A stretch of 31,452 nt of DNA from Bacteroidales bacterium (GCA_004555055.1 SFJN01000005.1:1-31452), one strand, 5' to 3'. Positions 1-8,517 are shown, counted from the stretch's first letter. Made by a program: numbers and translations. The notes: a model not told the origin generated them from the sequence alone.

Positions 1-2
1 CG

Positions 3-317
3 CCTTACGAGGCGACATTGCAGTTGCTTCAGGTTACGGCAAGATGCACATGGCATCGCTGCAAGTTCTGTACCTTCTATGGCAAGCAACGCTTCCGTAT
101 GTCACCCATATCGGAAATAGAAGATGACCTGAAGGTTATACACCAGTTCCAGCCACGTGCCCACAGGATATTCCTAACGGGAGCCAATCCCTTTGTACTG
201 ACAGTCAACCGGCTGACGGACATAGCCTTGCTGATAAGGAAATTATTGCTGTCCGGTAAAACTTTTGCAAGAAAAATAAATGGTCTTACAAGTTTTTATG
301 CTGCGGAATTAAGGTAA
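3..317 (+). pseudogene. Radical SAM protein, 5' end outside window, 3'-truncated
   Basis: The frame is open from the window edge, so the true start lies to the left. The visible 104 residues contain a Cys-x4-Cys-x2-Cys cluster (CTWHRCKFC), preceded by PYEATLQLLQVT. This matches the iron-sulfur binding signature of a radical SAM family that reads roughly 'CSxNxCxFC' in other bacteria. It is followed by a segment like the usual second strand/helix (RIFLTGANPFVLTVNRL). Family members normally continue for another 150 or more residues with a TIM-barrel. Here the frame ends at a TAA soon after KTFARKINGLTSF, so the protein could not form a complete barrel. I infer a decayed or truncated gene. Substrate unknown. 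A real but unusually short protein cannot be excluded without the left flank. Confidence 0.6.
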
Positions 318-372
318 ATCGGTTATTTTTACTTGGACGTTTTTCCCTCCCCAGGACGTCTGAACACGAAGA

Positions 373-416
373 TTCCCCGTATACCACCGGCAAATACGTC
401 GTAGGTATACGGGGAA
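373..416. repeat. 13-bp perfect inverted repeat (hairpin)
   Basis: TTCCCCGTATACC at 373-385 is exactly complemented by GGTATACGGGGAA at 404-416, with an 18-nt spacer; one further A-T pair extends it outward. It lies between the truncated radical SAM gene and the 3' end of the leftward gene at 486-926. Neither strand has a T-run directly after the stem, so it is not a typical intrinsic terminator. It could be a factor-independent 3' end, a protein-binding palindrome, or the scar of the event that truncated the radical SAM gene. Confidence 0.6.
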
Positions 417-485
417 TTCCTGTAGAAAAATCTGGATGACGAGGGGAACAAACGGCCCCAGCCTTTCCGCTTTTCCTAATAGTGC

Positions 486-926
486 TTATGCCTCGGGAGC
501 AGGCTGGTTCTCCTGTGCCTTCTTCATCTCGACCTGTCCGCTGGGAGTCTGGCTGTAAGCACGGTAGAAGGTGTCGCGATAATAAAGCATCGCGTTCACG
601 CAACGGGGAACGATGGCATTGAGGTCGTAACCCTCGCTGAGGGCGCATTCGGTGCCTACCCATACGGCGTTGCCAAAGCGGATGGCGCCCTTGGCGAGCT
701 TCACATCGTTGTCGGCAGTATTGATGGCCTCAAGTACATCAGCCTTATTCTCGGGGGTAACGGGGAAAATCTGGGGGAAGAAGAGGTTAAGGAAGAGCTC
801 GTCGTTGTCATCCTTGAAATGAACGAACTCGAGACCCTGGAACTTGAACTGCAGACCGAACTCGGTTGCTTCGGGCTGGAAGCCTTCCTTGGTAAGGAAA
901 GCGGAAAGGTTTTCGCAAAATGCCAT
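486..926 (-). CDS. YbjN-like small protein of unknown function
   Basis: 146 residues, no signal peptide, no membrane segment. The N-terminal part (MAFCENLSAFLTKEGF, then GLQFKFQGLEFVHFKDDNDELFLNLFFP) has the helix-strand-strand-strand rhythm of YbjN/type III chaperone-like proteins. These bind partner proteins rather than catalyse reactions. The C-terminal tail is charged and proline/glutamine rich (KKAQENQPAPEA). I chose the ATG at 926 because a well-formed Bacteroidota promoter lies about 50 bp upstream and nothing upstream is conserved-looking. It appears monocistronic: the next leftward gene ends at 1109, and this gene has its own promoter. The family assignment is by sequence pattern only and is tentative. 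Confidence 0.75.
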   Translation of the reverse strand: MAFCENLSAFLTKEGFQPEATEFGLQFKFQGLEFVHFKDDNDELFLNLFFPQIFPVTPENKADVLEAINTADNDVKLAKGAIRFGNAVWVGTECALSEGYDLNAIVPRCVNAMLYYRDTFYRAYSQTPSGQVEMKKAQENQPAPEA

Positions 927-973
927 AATGGAAATGGTATGTATTTGTTTTGTAAATTGTAATTTTCAGCGGG

Positions 974-1004
974 CAAATATACGACAATGTAGCGGTTTGG
1001 CAAA
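974..1004 (-). promoter_or_regulatory. Bacteroidota-type promoter for the YbjN-like gene
   Basis: Read on the minus strand: TTTG at 1004-1001, a 19-bp spacer, then TATATTTG at 981-974. This is an exact match to the -33 TTTG / -7 TAnnTTTG consensus of the phylum's primary sigma factor. The expected start of transcription is about 40 bp before the ATG at 926. Confidence 0.7.
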
Positions 1005-1108
1005 ACATTTGCCCTATTTTCTGCCCTTACACTGCCTGCATGAAGGGTAAAATGCTGCGAGAAAGACTGCTGAAGGGTTCTATGGGGGAAGACATGCCAT
1101 GCCGGTAT

Positions 1109-2566
1109 CTATTCCTCGCGATGTTCAATGATGATTCGCCGGCACTGCGCGGCATCGAAGCCTCTCAGACGGGCATATTCGTCGGCAAGCACGGTGAGCA
1201 CCTCGTCATCGCCGGGCAGACGGCCGAAGTTCCTGCACCCCGTCTTGCAGTCCACTTCACGGAAACGGATACGGTTGAGGTCGATGATTTCCACCCGTAC
1301 GCGGCCTTCTGCGTCACGCCCGCAGAGGATATTGCCGCGGCTGTAGTCGGTATGGAGCCAGCCACGTTCGTGCATCCGTGCCGTGGTGGCAGCAATGGCG
1401 CGAAGATATTCATTGCGCTCCTCCACTGGCAGGGCAATGACATCCATGTATCCCAGCGGACAGGTGGAACGCAACGAGGCATAGTAACTGTAGGTGAAGA
1501 AGAGACCGCGACGCTGCTCGAGCCATCCGATGGGAGTGGGACTGCCGATGCCGGCCTCGTTGAGCATCTTCGCATAGCAATAGGAGCGTTCTGCCTTGCT
1601 CTTGCGGAAAAGACCGTAGACAATGCGGTTGACCAGGTTGGGGACCTTGAAGGACTTGACAATGATATTCTTTCCGTCAATGTGGAACTCGCGGATCTCG
1701 TTTCGGTTCTTGAAAATGAGTTCACCGGTCTTTTTCCGGAAACGTTGGTGAAGGGCAAGTATAAAGTAGCGAAGTTCCGGATAGTCTGAACTCACCTTTG
1801 CCCGTCGGGGATTGAAAAAATAATGGAGGGCGTTGAGGACTTTCGACCAGGAACGCCAATACCGTAACGGTCCTCCCAGCTCGCGGAAGAAGAATTCCGG
1901 ATGGCGGCGGTTGAGGGTCTTCACCACATGATGGAAGAGCAAACGGTCGCGGACGCGCTTGCTGTTGGGAAGAATGCGGTAGTGGTACATCACTTCCTCG
2001 GTACGCACCACTTCTCCACCGTCCTTCAGAATGGAAATCCAGAATTCCCAGTCCTCACGTGCGATGATATCCGTACAGAATCCCCCCACTCTTTCCCAGT
2101 CAGATTTCCTGAACATACAACATGCCGGCAACATGTTCTTCCGAGCCAACAGGGAGACATCAAACTTCGGCAAATTCCATTCTCCGTTCCGCAAGCCGAA
2201 AAAACGCGCCCGAGGTTGTACGACCTTCACTTCGGGCCGCATGTCAAGGATAGCAGCCGCCAGCGAAATGAATTCCGGGACAATCAGGTCGTCGGCATCA
2301 AGCGGCATGATGTACTCACCTCCCGCCTCGCTGACGGCATGGTTACGGGCACGGCATACACCGGCATTTTCCTGATGAAGCACCCGCACACGGCTGTCCT
2401 GCTCAGCATGCCGGCGAGCTATCTCGAGGGTGTTGTCGGTGGAACCATCATCGATGACGATGATTTCGAGCGGATGATAGGTGCAGGCAGATGCCGACCT
2501 GAGGGTTTCCTCAAGGGTGGCGGAAGCATTGTAGGCGGGAATGATGATTGATACGGATGGGGCCAT
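1109..2566 (-). CDS. GT2 glycosyltransferase fused to Kdo/WaaP-type LPS kinase
   Basis: 485 residues with two recognisable halves. Residues 1-230 are a GT-A fold family 2 transferase: SVSIIIPAYN at the start, the nucleotide-binding DDGSTDNT at 39-46, the metal-binding DADD at 90-93 and the REDWEFW acceptor/base region at 170-176. From about 280 to 450 follows an atypical small-molecule kinase of the Kdo/WaaP (InaA) group: a candidate ATP-anchoring lysine in IIVKSFK (K304), the catalytic loop HTDYSRGN (H405, D407, N412) and a DLN in place of DFG (D429). LPS kinases phosphorylate inner-core Kdo or heptose, so the likely role is adding a sugar and a phosphate to a surface glycolipid on the cytoplasmic face. 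It is the last gene of a three-gene leftward unit, starting 5 bp after the upstream glycosyltransferase. Both parts are confident; the acceptor is unknown. Confidence 0.88.
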   Translation of the reverse strand: MAPSVSIIIPAYNASATLEETLRSASACTYHPLEIIVIDDGSTDNTLEIARRHAEQDSRVRVLHQENAGVCRARNHAVSEAGGEYIMPLDADDLIVPEFISLAAAILDMRPEVKVVQPRARFFGLRNGEWNLPKFDVSLLARKNMLPACCMFRKSDWERVGGFCTDIIAREDWEFWISILKDGGEVVRTEEVMYHYRILPNSKRVRDRLLFHHVVKTLNRRHPEFFFRELGGPLRYWRSWSKVLNALHYFFNPRRAKVSSDYPELRYFILALHQRFRKKTGELIFKNRNEIREFHIDGKNIIVKSFKVPNLVNRIVYGLFRKSKAERSYCYAKMLNEAGIGSPTPIGWLEQRRGLFFTYSYYASLRSTCPLGYMDVIALPVEERNEYLRAIAATTARMHERGWLHTDYSRGNILCGRDAEGRVRVEIIDLNRIRFREVDCKTGCRNFGRLPGDDEVLTVLADEYARLRGFDAAQCRRIIIEHREE

Positions 2567-2571
2567 GGCTG

Positions 2572-3288
2572 CTATATCTTGTCAAAACCTTTTGTCCATT
2601 TCCGCCAATAATAGAGAAGCGGATTCTTGTATTTGAGTTGTTTCCACGGACGGCTGGCATGGGGCCGGTGGAGCACGGGAAGCGAGAGGAAGAGATAGTT
2701 GTGAAGCCCGGCGGCAAGACTCTCGTGGGAGATGGTGACATCGAACCAGTTCTTCGAAGCATCAAGTTTCCCGAAGTCGTAGGCCTTGAGCAATGCCGGG
2801 GTGAGGAGAGAGCAGCAAAAGGAACAGTGCTTGCGGCAATCCACCACATCGCCCTGCATCTTGCGGGCATAGTCATAGGGATAGTTGATGCGTCCGTCCT
2901 CATCGACGGTGACGCTGGCGGCAATGCCGCAGTCGGGATGTGCCATGGCACCGTCCCACAGTCCCTGCAGGGTGTCGGGGCGCACGGTGACGTCGCTCTC
3001 CACAATGGCAATGGCGGCATCGTCGGCAAGGGCCTGCCGCTGCACATGGCGCAGGACAAAGAGATAGTTGGGCGAAGGGTGGTCCGTCAGGTCTGCAAGG
3101 TCCACCACTTCTACCCCAAGGCGCTTTGCCTCGCGGTGCAGACGCCGCGTGTTCTCGGGTGTAGAACGGTCGTTGAAGACCACATAACGGTGGGGCATGT
3201 CAAGCCTGGCCGCTACAATGGCTTCCATTGTACCGACCGTGCTGTCGATGCTGTCCTTGACCGGGGTGATGATCAGGAGTTGTTTCAT
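2572..3288 (-). CDS. GT2-like glycosyltransferase
   Basis: 238 residues. It opens with a strand (KQLLIITPVKDS) typical of GT-A family 2 enzymes, then a degenerate nucleotide-binding segment (VVFNDRSTPENT, 37-46). VESDV at 96-100 occupies the place of the metal-binding DxD, and ISHESLAAGLHNY fits the acceptor region. There is a local cysteine cluster (CRKHCSFCC) of unknown meaning. The C-terminus is basic and aromatic (YKNPLLYYWRKWTKGF), suggesting peripheral contact with the inner membrane. It sits 29 bp after the HD gene and 5 bp before the GT2-kinase fusion, so all three are probably one transcript for surface glycan or LPS core assembly. Sugar donor and acceptor cannot be told from sequence. 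Confidence 0.8.
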   Translation of the reverse strand: MKQLLIITPVKDSIDSTVGTMEAIVAARLDMPHRYVVFNDRSTPENTRRLHREAKRLGVEVVDLADLTDHPSPNYLFVLRHVQRQALADDAAIAIVESDVTVRPDTLQGLWDGAMAHPDCGIAASVTVDEDGRINYPYDYARKMQGDVVDCRKHCSFCCSLLTPALLKAYDFGKLDASKNWFDVTISHESLAAGLHNYLFLSLPVLHRPHASRPWKQLKYKNPLLYYWRKWTKGFDKI

Positions 3289-3317
3289 TTCTGGGAAAAG
3301 TGGAGATGTCCGAAGTG

Positions 3318-3965
3318 TCAGCCCTCTTCAGGAGTGGTATGTTCCAGGATGTTCGCCGCCAGGGTGTCGGCACACTGTATGAGTCCGCAGAGGGGATACT
3401 TGTCGCGTGCGGCGTTGATGTTGCTCTTGGCTTCGGGGCTCTGGAAGGCAAGGTCCCAGGCCGCCATATGCCAGCGTATGGCAAGCATTTCCTCGTCCTT
3501 CAGCTGTAGTCCGGAGAGAAGAAGGACAATCACGCTCTTCTCGCCGTGTCCCATGGGGAAGTTCGAGAAGTCTACATCATAGCCCTCATAGTCTTCCCAC
3601 GCAGTGTTGGCGGCATTGCGGCGACGCTTGGTGACGGGTTTGTAGATTTCGGCCTTGTTGACATCGTGGAGGAGCGAACAGAGGATGACGCTGTCCTCGC
3701 GGAGTTCGTCCTTCAGGTCGGGACGCATGCGGTGCATGATAGGCAGGAGCTCCAGGGCGGCACGGCATACATTGAGGCTGTGCTCCACCAGTCCGCCTCG
3801 CGAACAGAGGTGGAAGCGGGTAGAGGCTGGCGCTTCGAAGAAACCGAGTTTTTCAAGGTCTTCAATCACATATTCCACGCCTTCGCGCTTGGTAGAACGG
3901 AGCAGCCGGCAGAATTCAGCCTTGTTTTCTGCCACTTTATCAATTTTCAGATTACCTAAATCCAT
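3318..3965 (-). CDS. HD-domain metal-dependent phosphohydrolase
   Basis: 215 residues from the ATG at 3965 (MDLGNLKID). An upstream in-frame start at 4046 would add 27 residues of unconvincing sequence, so I reject it. The HD signature is complete: H62 in GGLVEHSLNV, H100-D101 in SLLHDVNKAE, then H140 (MGHGEKS) and H166 (RWHMAAWD). The middle is basic (KRRRNAANT), compatible with nucleic-acid or nucleotide binding. Proteins of this type hydrolyse nucleotides or act as 3'-5' exoribonucleases (YhaM-like), but no OB-fold precedes the HD core here, so substrate is open. It is the first gene of the leftward unit with two glycosyltransferases; whether that linkage is functional is unclear. Confidence 0.82.
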   Translation of the reverse strand: MDLGNLKIDKVAENKAEFCRLLRSTKREGVEYVIEDLEKLGFFEAPASTRFHLCSRGGLVEHSLNVCRAALELLPIMHRMRPDLKDELREDSVILCSLLHDVNKAEIYKPVTKRRRNAANTAWEDYEGYDVDFSNFPMGHGEKSVIVLLLSGLQLKDEEMLAIRWHMAAWDLAFQSPEAKSNINAARDKYPLCGLIQCADTLAANILEHTTPEEG

Positions 3966-4123
3966 AATTTGATTAATAAAAAAAATAGAGATGGATGCCA
4001 CAGGCACCATCGCATTAACCCGTATCCGGGAACAAGAATCAGACATCCTCTCCTTTACACCCCAAGCAGAAGATTGGCTACAAAACCGGCATTGGGGAGA
4101 TGTTTCCCGGAGAAATATGTCTG

Positions 4124-4131
4124 CAAAGGTA
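4124..4131 (-). promoter_or_regulatory. Candidate -7 element for the HD-glycosyltransferase unit
   Basis: TACCTTTG on the minus strand fits TAnnTTTG, about 160 bp before the ATG at 3965. No TTTG lies at the expected 19-21 bp upstream, so support is partial. Confidence 0.35.
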
Positions 4132-4174
4132 GAAAATTCCGATGAAACGCGGAGCAGTTACTGCGTTTTTTCGC

Positions 4175-4182
4175 TAATTTTG
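4175..4182 (+). promoter_or_regulatory. Candidate -7 element for the GH92 gene
   Basis: TAATTTTG fits TAnnTTTG, 26 bp before the ATG at 4209, giving a very short leader. A good -33 TTTG is not visible. Together with the element at 4124-4131 it makes the 243-bp gap a divergent promoter region. Confidence 0.45.
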
Positions 4183-4208
4183 CAGCATCAACCAATTAAA
4201 ACATTGTT

Positions 4209-6482
4209 ATGCGCTTACGCTTTCTCCACCTTTCGCTCACCCTCGTGGCTGTAATACTCACAGCTTGCGAGGCACAGGATTCCGTGAATCTGTATATCGG
4301 TACCGGCGGACATGGACACACCCACCCGGGAGCCATGGTCCCACACGGCATGATACAGCCCGGCCCCGACACCCGCATCCACGATTGGGATGCCAGTTCG
4401 GGATATCACTACAGCGACGACAGCATCAACGGTTTCGCACACACCCGTCTGAGCGGCACAGGATGCGCCGATTTCGGAGATTTTCTTGTCATGCCCATTA
4501 CAGGAGAGGCGCAGACGCAATACGTCGGAGAGAAGGACAAGGCACAGCACACTGCCTATGCCTCACCATTCTCACACGAGGAGGAAATTGCGTTTCCGGG
4601 ATATTACGGTGTGAAACTCGAACGCTACGGCATCATGGCCGAAATCACCGCCACATGCCGTACGGCCATCCACCGATGGACCTTCCCGGAAAGCGAAAAG
4701 GCGGGCATGATTCTCGACCTCGACTACTGCATCCAGGACCAGACCATGCTGGACATGCAGGTGGAAGTGACGGGCGATACCATCCGTGCCTTCAGGCGTG
4801 ACAACTGGTGGCAGTACGACCACCGCCTCTATTTCGAGGCCGTCACAAGCAAGCCCATTGCCGGATACCGCATCGTACGCGACACCGTGCAACTCGAACG
4901 CGACAACGGACGGATGCAGCCACGCTGCAAACTCCTTGTGGACTTCGGCAAAACCGCCAAGGACGAGGAAATCATGCTGAAGGCGGCCATCAGCGCCGTG
5001 GATGCCGACGGTGCACACCGAAACCTGATGGCGGAACAGCCCGGTTGGGACTTCGATGCCACCCAGGAGGCTGCCGCTGCACTGTGGAAGAAGGCACTGC
5101 ACTGCATTGACATCGAAATCGACGAGTCCGATTCCACTGCCGTTGAACAGCGCACCATATTCTATACCGCCCTCTATCATGCCCAACTCTCGCCGAATGT
5201 CTTCCAGGATGTCGACGGACGTTACCTCGGCATGGACCTCAAGGCACACCAAGGCGACCCTGCCGACCCTTACTACACCATCTTCTCGCTTTGGGACACA
5301 CACCGTGCCCTGCACCCGCTCATCTCCATCATTGACCCCGCACAGAACGAGGCCTACATCCGTTCGCTCATCCGCAAGGGCGAGGACGGCGGACTTGTAC
5401 CCAAATGGGACTGCGGAAGCAACTACACAGGCTGCATGATCGGATACCACTATGCTGCACTCCTTGCCGACATGATGGCCAAAGGCTACCGGAACTTCGA
5501 TGCCGAACTGGCATACAAACACGCCGTCCGGTCAGCAGAATACGACACCACGGGCATCACTCCTGCATGTCCCACCTGGCTCTACCCCTACATCATGCCG
5601 AAGGCACGCTACTATCGGCAGACTTTGGGATACGTTCCCTCCGACATTGAGAACGAAAGTGTGGCAAAGGCCCTTGAACTCTGCTACGACGACTGGTGCA
5701 CCGCACAGGTGGCACGCATGATGGGCGACACCGCACGCGCTGCAAAATACGAACGTTGGGCACGGCTTTATACGAACTATTTCGATGCCTCCACAGGATT
5801 CATGCGCGGAAAAATGGCCGACGGCAGCTGGCGCACACCATTCTCGCCGGCACGCTCCACACACCGTCAGGACGACTATTGCGAGGGTAACGCCTACCAA
5901 TGGAGCTGGTTCGTACCCCACGATGCCGACGGACTCATTGCCCTCTATGGCGGCCGCGATGCCTTTGTACGGAAACTCGATGCGCTCTTCTCGGCCAGCA
6001 GCCAGCTCGAGGGCGAAGAAGTGAGTGCCGACATCAGCGGACTCATCGGACAATATGCCCACGGCAACGAACCTTCGCACCATATTATCTATTATTACAA
6101 CGCTGTGGGAATGCCGTGGCGTACGCAGGAACTCGTCGACTCCGTACTGCACACCCTTTATGCCAATGCCCCGGACGGACTCTCCGGAAACGAGGACTGC
6201 GGACAGATGTCGGCATGGTACATCCTCAATGCCATGGGATTCTACCAGCCCTGCCCCGGACGGCCGGTATACGCCATCGGACGACCGCTCTTCAAGTCGG
6301 CAACCATACATCTGCCCGGCGGAAAGACATTTAGGATTTCCGCACCCGGAAACAGCCGGAAGGCAAAGTATGTGGTGTCCATGAAACTCAACGGCACGAC
6401 ACTCAGCGAGCCCTACTTCACCCACGAAGAACTAGTGAAGGGCGGCGAACTGGTGCTGGAAATGTCTGAGAAACGCCCGTAA
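4209..6482 (+). CDS. GH92 alpha-mannosidase lipoprotein
   Basis: 757 residues, the usual length for family GH92, whose members are calcium-dependent inverting exo-alpha-mannosidases acting on N-glycans and yeast mannan. The N-terminus is a lipoprotein signal ending in a lipobox (LTAC, Cys20), so the enzyme is lipid-anchored at the periplasmic or outer-membrane face. Family landmarks are present in order: VNLYIGTGGHGHTHPGA near 26-42, GFAHTRLSGTGC near 75-86, SLWDTHRALHP, CEGNAYQWSWFVPHD (E559), GNEPSHH (619-625) and GNEDCGQMSAWY (660-671). No truncation or frameshift is seen. The gene begins 26 bp after a -7-like motif and ends 30 bp before a strong hairpin. The linkage (alpha-1,2, -1,3 or other) is not predictable here. 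With the GH18 enzyme further along, it suggests use of high-mannose N-glycans. Confidence 0.95.
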   Translation: MRLRFLHLSLTLVAVILTACEAQDSVNLYIGTGGHGHTHPGAMVPHGMIQPGPDTRIHDWDASSGYHYSDDSINGFAHTRLSGTGCADFGDFLVMPITGEAQTQYVGEKDKAQHTAYASPFSHEEEIAFPGYYGVKLERYGIMAEITATCRTAIHRWTFPESEKAGMILDLDYCIQDQTMLDMQVEVTGDTIRAFRRDNWWQYDHRLYFEAVTSKPIAGYRIVRDTVQLERDNGRMQPRCKLLVDFGKTAKDEEIMLKAAISAVDADGAHRNLMAEQPGWDFDATQEAAAALWKKALHCIDIEIDESDSTAVEQRTIFYTALYHAQLSPNVFQDVDGRYLGMDLKAHQGDPADPYYTIFSLWDTHRALHPLISIIDPAQNEAYIRSLIRKGEDGGLVPKWDCGSNYTGCMIGYHYAALLADMMAKGYRNFDAELAYKHAVRSAEYDTTGITPACPTWLYPYIMPKARYYRQTLGYVPSDIENESVAKALELCYDDWCTAQVARMMGDTARAAKYERWARLYTNYFDASTGFMRGKMADGSWRTPFSPARSTHRQDDYCEGNAYQWSWFVPHDADGLIALYGGRDAFVRKLDALFSASSQLEGEEVSADISGLIGQYAHGNEPSHHIIYYYNAVGMPWRTQELVDSVLHTLYANAPDGLSGNEDCGQMSAWYILNAMGFYQPCPGRPVYAIGRPLFKSATIHLPGGKTFRISAPGNSRKAKYVVSMKLNGTTLSEPYFTHEELVKGGELVLEMSEKRP

Positions 6483-6511
6483 TTCCCCTCACACCTCCCA
6501 TTCCACATTGG

Positions 6512-6556
6512 CAGCCCCTGCCCGCCTTTCCCGTTGCGGGCAGGGGCTGACTTTTG
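6512..6556 (+). terminator. Strong GC-rich hairpin between GH92 and LtaS-like gene
   Basis: A perfect 14-bp stem pairs CAGCCCCTGCCCGC (6512-6525) with GCGGGCAGGGGCTG (6536-6549) around a 10-nt loop. It is followed by ACTTTTG, a short T-run. It lies 30 bp after the GH92 stop and only 15 bp before the ATG at 6565, so it may end the GH92 transcript and/or restrict ribosome access to the next gene. Confidence 0.75.
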
Positions 6557-6564
6557 TCTACGCT

Positions 6565-8427
6565 ATGAAACCGTTCAAGTCCATCCTCCTTTATCTTCTT
6601 TCCTCCTTTGTACTCTGGCTGCTGGTTTTCGCTGCCGGGAAACTGCTGTTCCTCGGCTACAACGCCGCCGAATACGCATGGTCGTGGAGCGATGCCCGCG
6701 ATGTGCTGTGGCACGGTCTGAGCATGGATGCCTCCACCGCCGGCTACCTGATGGCGGTGCCCTGGCTGCTGGGGCTGGGCATGCTGTGCTTTCCCTCACG
6801 ATGGTGGAACCGCCTGCTGGCAGGCTACTTGGTTTTCGCTGCCATTGCAACGGGACTCATCGTCATGGTCGACACCTTCCTCTACCCTTTCTGGAAGTTC
6901 AAGCTCTCCGCCACGGTATTCACCTATATGGAAACGCTCGACGGTGCCGCCAACAGCGTCACCACGGCCTTCATGCTCTCGCGGTGCCTCGCCATCGTCG
7001 TAGGCATACTGCTTGTCACAGCAGGTGAATTCCTGCTCTTCAGCAAGTTATGGCCCGCACAAGTCCGAAAGGGCACAGTACGCACTTCGCCACGGACGCT
7101 CACAGTCGCCCTGCTCTCGATGCTCTTCGCCGGCGGTCTTGACTTCCTGGCCATCCGCGGCGGCGTCAGCACAGCCGTGCAGAACGTGGGTACGGCCTAC
7201 TATTCGCAGACGCTTTTCCTGAACCATGCGGCTGTGAATCCGGCTTTCTCACTGCTTTCGAGCTTCAAACGTTCCAAACGCTTCGGCGAACAGTACCAGT
7301 ATTTCCACGAACTCCATCCCGAAATCACGGAAGGCACCTACACGCCGCTCGACGGGTCCATGCCGTTCGATTCCCTGCTGCGCACCGAAAGGCCGAACAT
7401 TCTGCTCGTCATCATGGAGGGTTTCGGCGGACAGTTTGTACAGGCCCTCGGCGGAGCGGAGGATGTGACGCCGGGCTTCGGAAAACTGATTGAGGAGGGC
7501 GTATTCTTCGACCGTTACTACAGCAATTCCTTCCGCACGGACCGTGGAACGGTGAGTCTGCTCAGCGGTTGGATCAGTTATCCTTCGGTCAGTCTGATGC
7601 GTCTGCCGGAAAAGATGGTACAGCTCCCCGGTCTTGCCAGGAGCCTTGCGCGCGAAGGCTACGCCACGCAGTTCCTCTACGGCGGTGACATCACCTTTAT
7701 GGGCACTTCGGGATACCTCGTCAGCAACGGTTTTACCAAATTGTACGGCGACAAGGAATTCAGCATCGCCGATGCCCGAAGCAGCAAATGGGGCGTGGCG
7801 GACGGCATTGCCGCACAGCGTGTAGAGGAAATGCTGCGCAGTAAACCTGCCGACGGCAAACCCTGGTTCTTTACGTTCCAGACCCTTTCGAGCCACGAAC
7901 CGTTTGAGGTGCCGTACCATCGGCTTGCCGACCCCGTACAGAATGCCTTCGCTTACACCGATTCCTGCGTGACGGCATTGGTCGACGGTCTGAAGCAGAC
8001 GCCGCTGTGGGACAATCTCCTCGTCATCCTCGTCCCGGACCATGGTTTCCTTACCACGTCATACGAAGACCCGGAATTTTTCCACAGTCCCTTGCTCTGG
8101 CTTGGCGGTGCCATACGGGCTCCCCGCCGCGTGAGCTACCTGATGAACCAGAGCGACCTTTGCGCCACCCTGCTGGCACAGCTGGGCGTCAGCACCACCG
8201 ACTATCCCTACAGCCGCAACGTCATGCACCCTGACTGCCCGCGTTTCGTCTACAGCACCTTCCCCAGCGGCATCATGTATGCCGACTCCACGGGTACCAC
8301 CGTCTACGACATCACCAGCGACAAGGTCATCTCCTCCTCACCATCCCCCTCTGAAAGACGTCTCTTCCTTGCCAAACGCCTGTTGCAACAGTCGTATTCC
8401 GCTCTCGACAACATGGAAAAACGCTGA
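6565..8427 (+). CDS. LtaS-like membrane phosphotransferase / sulfatase-fold protein
   Basis: 620 residues from ATG 6565 (MKPFKSILLYLL); the earlier TTG at 6508 is rejected because it starts inside the hairpin region. The first 200 residues hold about five membrane helices, followed by an extracytoplasmic alkaline-phosphatase-superfamily domain, as in LTA synthase and related phosphoglycerol or phosphoethanolamine transferases. Metal and nucleophile positions are visible: E285 in VIMEGF, the predicted nucleophile T325 in SFRTDRG, and D492-H493 in VPDHG. Bacteroidota make no lipoteichoic acid, so the likely role is phospho-substituent transfer onto a surface glycan or lipid, or sulfatase-like hydrolysis. 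It follows the GH92 gene on the same strand but past a terminator-like hairpin, with no separate promoter that I can find. Confidence 0.85.
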   Translation: MKPFKSILLYLLSSFVLWLLVFAAGKLLFLGYNAAEYAWSWSDARDVLWHGLSMDASTAGYLMAVPWLLGLGMLCFPSRWWNRLLAGYLVFAAIATGLIVMVDTFLYPFWKFKLSATVFTYMETLDGAANSVTTAFMLSRCLAIVVGILLVTAGEFLLFSKLWPAQVRKGTVRTSPRTLTVALLSMLFAGGLDFLAIRGGVSTAVQNVGTAYYSQTLFLNHAAVNPAFSLLSSFKRSKRFGEQYQYFHELHPEITEGTYTPLDGSMPFDSLLRTERPNILLVIMEGFGGQFVQALGGAEDVTPGFGKLIEEGVFFDRYYSNSFRTDRGTVSLLSGWISYPSVSLMRLPEKMVQLPGLARSLAREGYATQFLYGGDITFMGTSGYLVSNGFTKLYGDKEFSIADARSSKWGVADGIAAQRVEEMLRSKPADGKPWFFTFQTLSSHEPFEVPYHRLADPVQNAFAYTDSCVTALVDGLKQTPLWDNLLVILVPDHGFLTTSYEDPEFFHSPLLWLGGAIRAPRRVSYLMNQSDLCATLLAQLGVSTTDYPYSRNVMHPDCPRFVYSTFPSGIMYADSTGTTVYDITSDKVISSSPSPSERRLFLAKRLLQQSYSALDNMEKR

Positions 8428-8476
8428 GGCGTTTTCAGAACAGCACGCTACACAAAGAATATGCCCCCACACAAGA

Positions 8477-8517
8477 AGCCCCGGTTCGCACAGCACCATT
8501 GCCTGCAAACCGGGGCT
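8477..8517. terminator. Hairpin after the LtaS-like gene
   Basis: AGCCCCGGTTCGCA (8477-8490) pairs with TGCAAACCGGGGCT (8504-8517) with one non-Watson-Crick position and a 13-nt loop. It lies 50 bp after the stop at 8427, between two converging coding directions. The T-runs on either side are poor, so it may act as a bidirectional transcript end or simply a 3' protective hairpin. Confidence 0.6.

Noticed and set aside
373..416. Invertible promoter flanked by inverted repeats
   Set aside because: The spacer is only 18 bp and contains no promoter motif; too short for known phase-variable inversions in Bacteroidales.
3966..4046. Longer HD-protein N-terminus from ATG 4046
   Set aside because: It adds 27 residues without family similarity; the ATG at 3965 gives a natural start.
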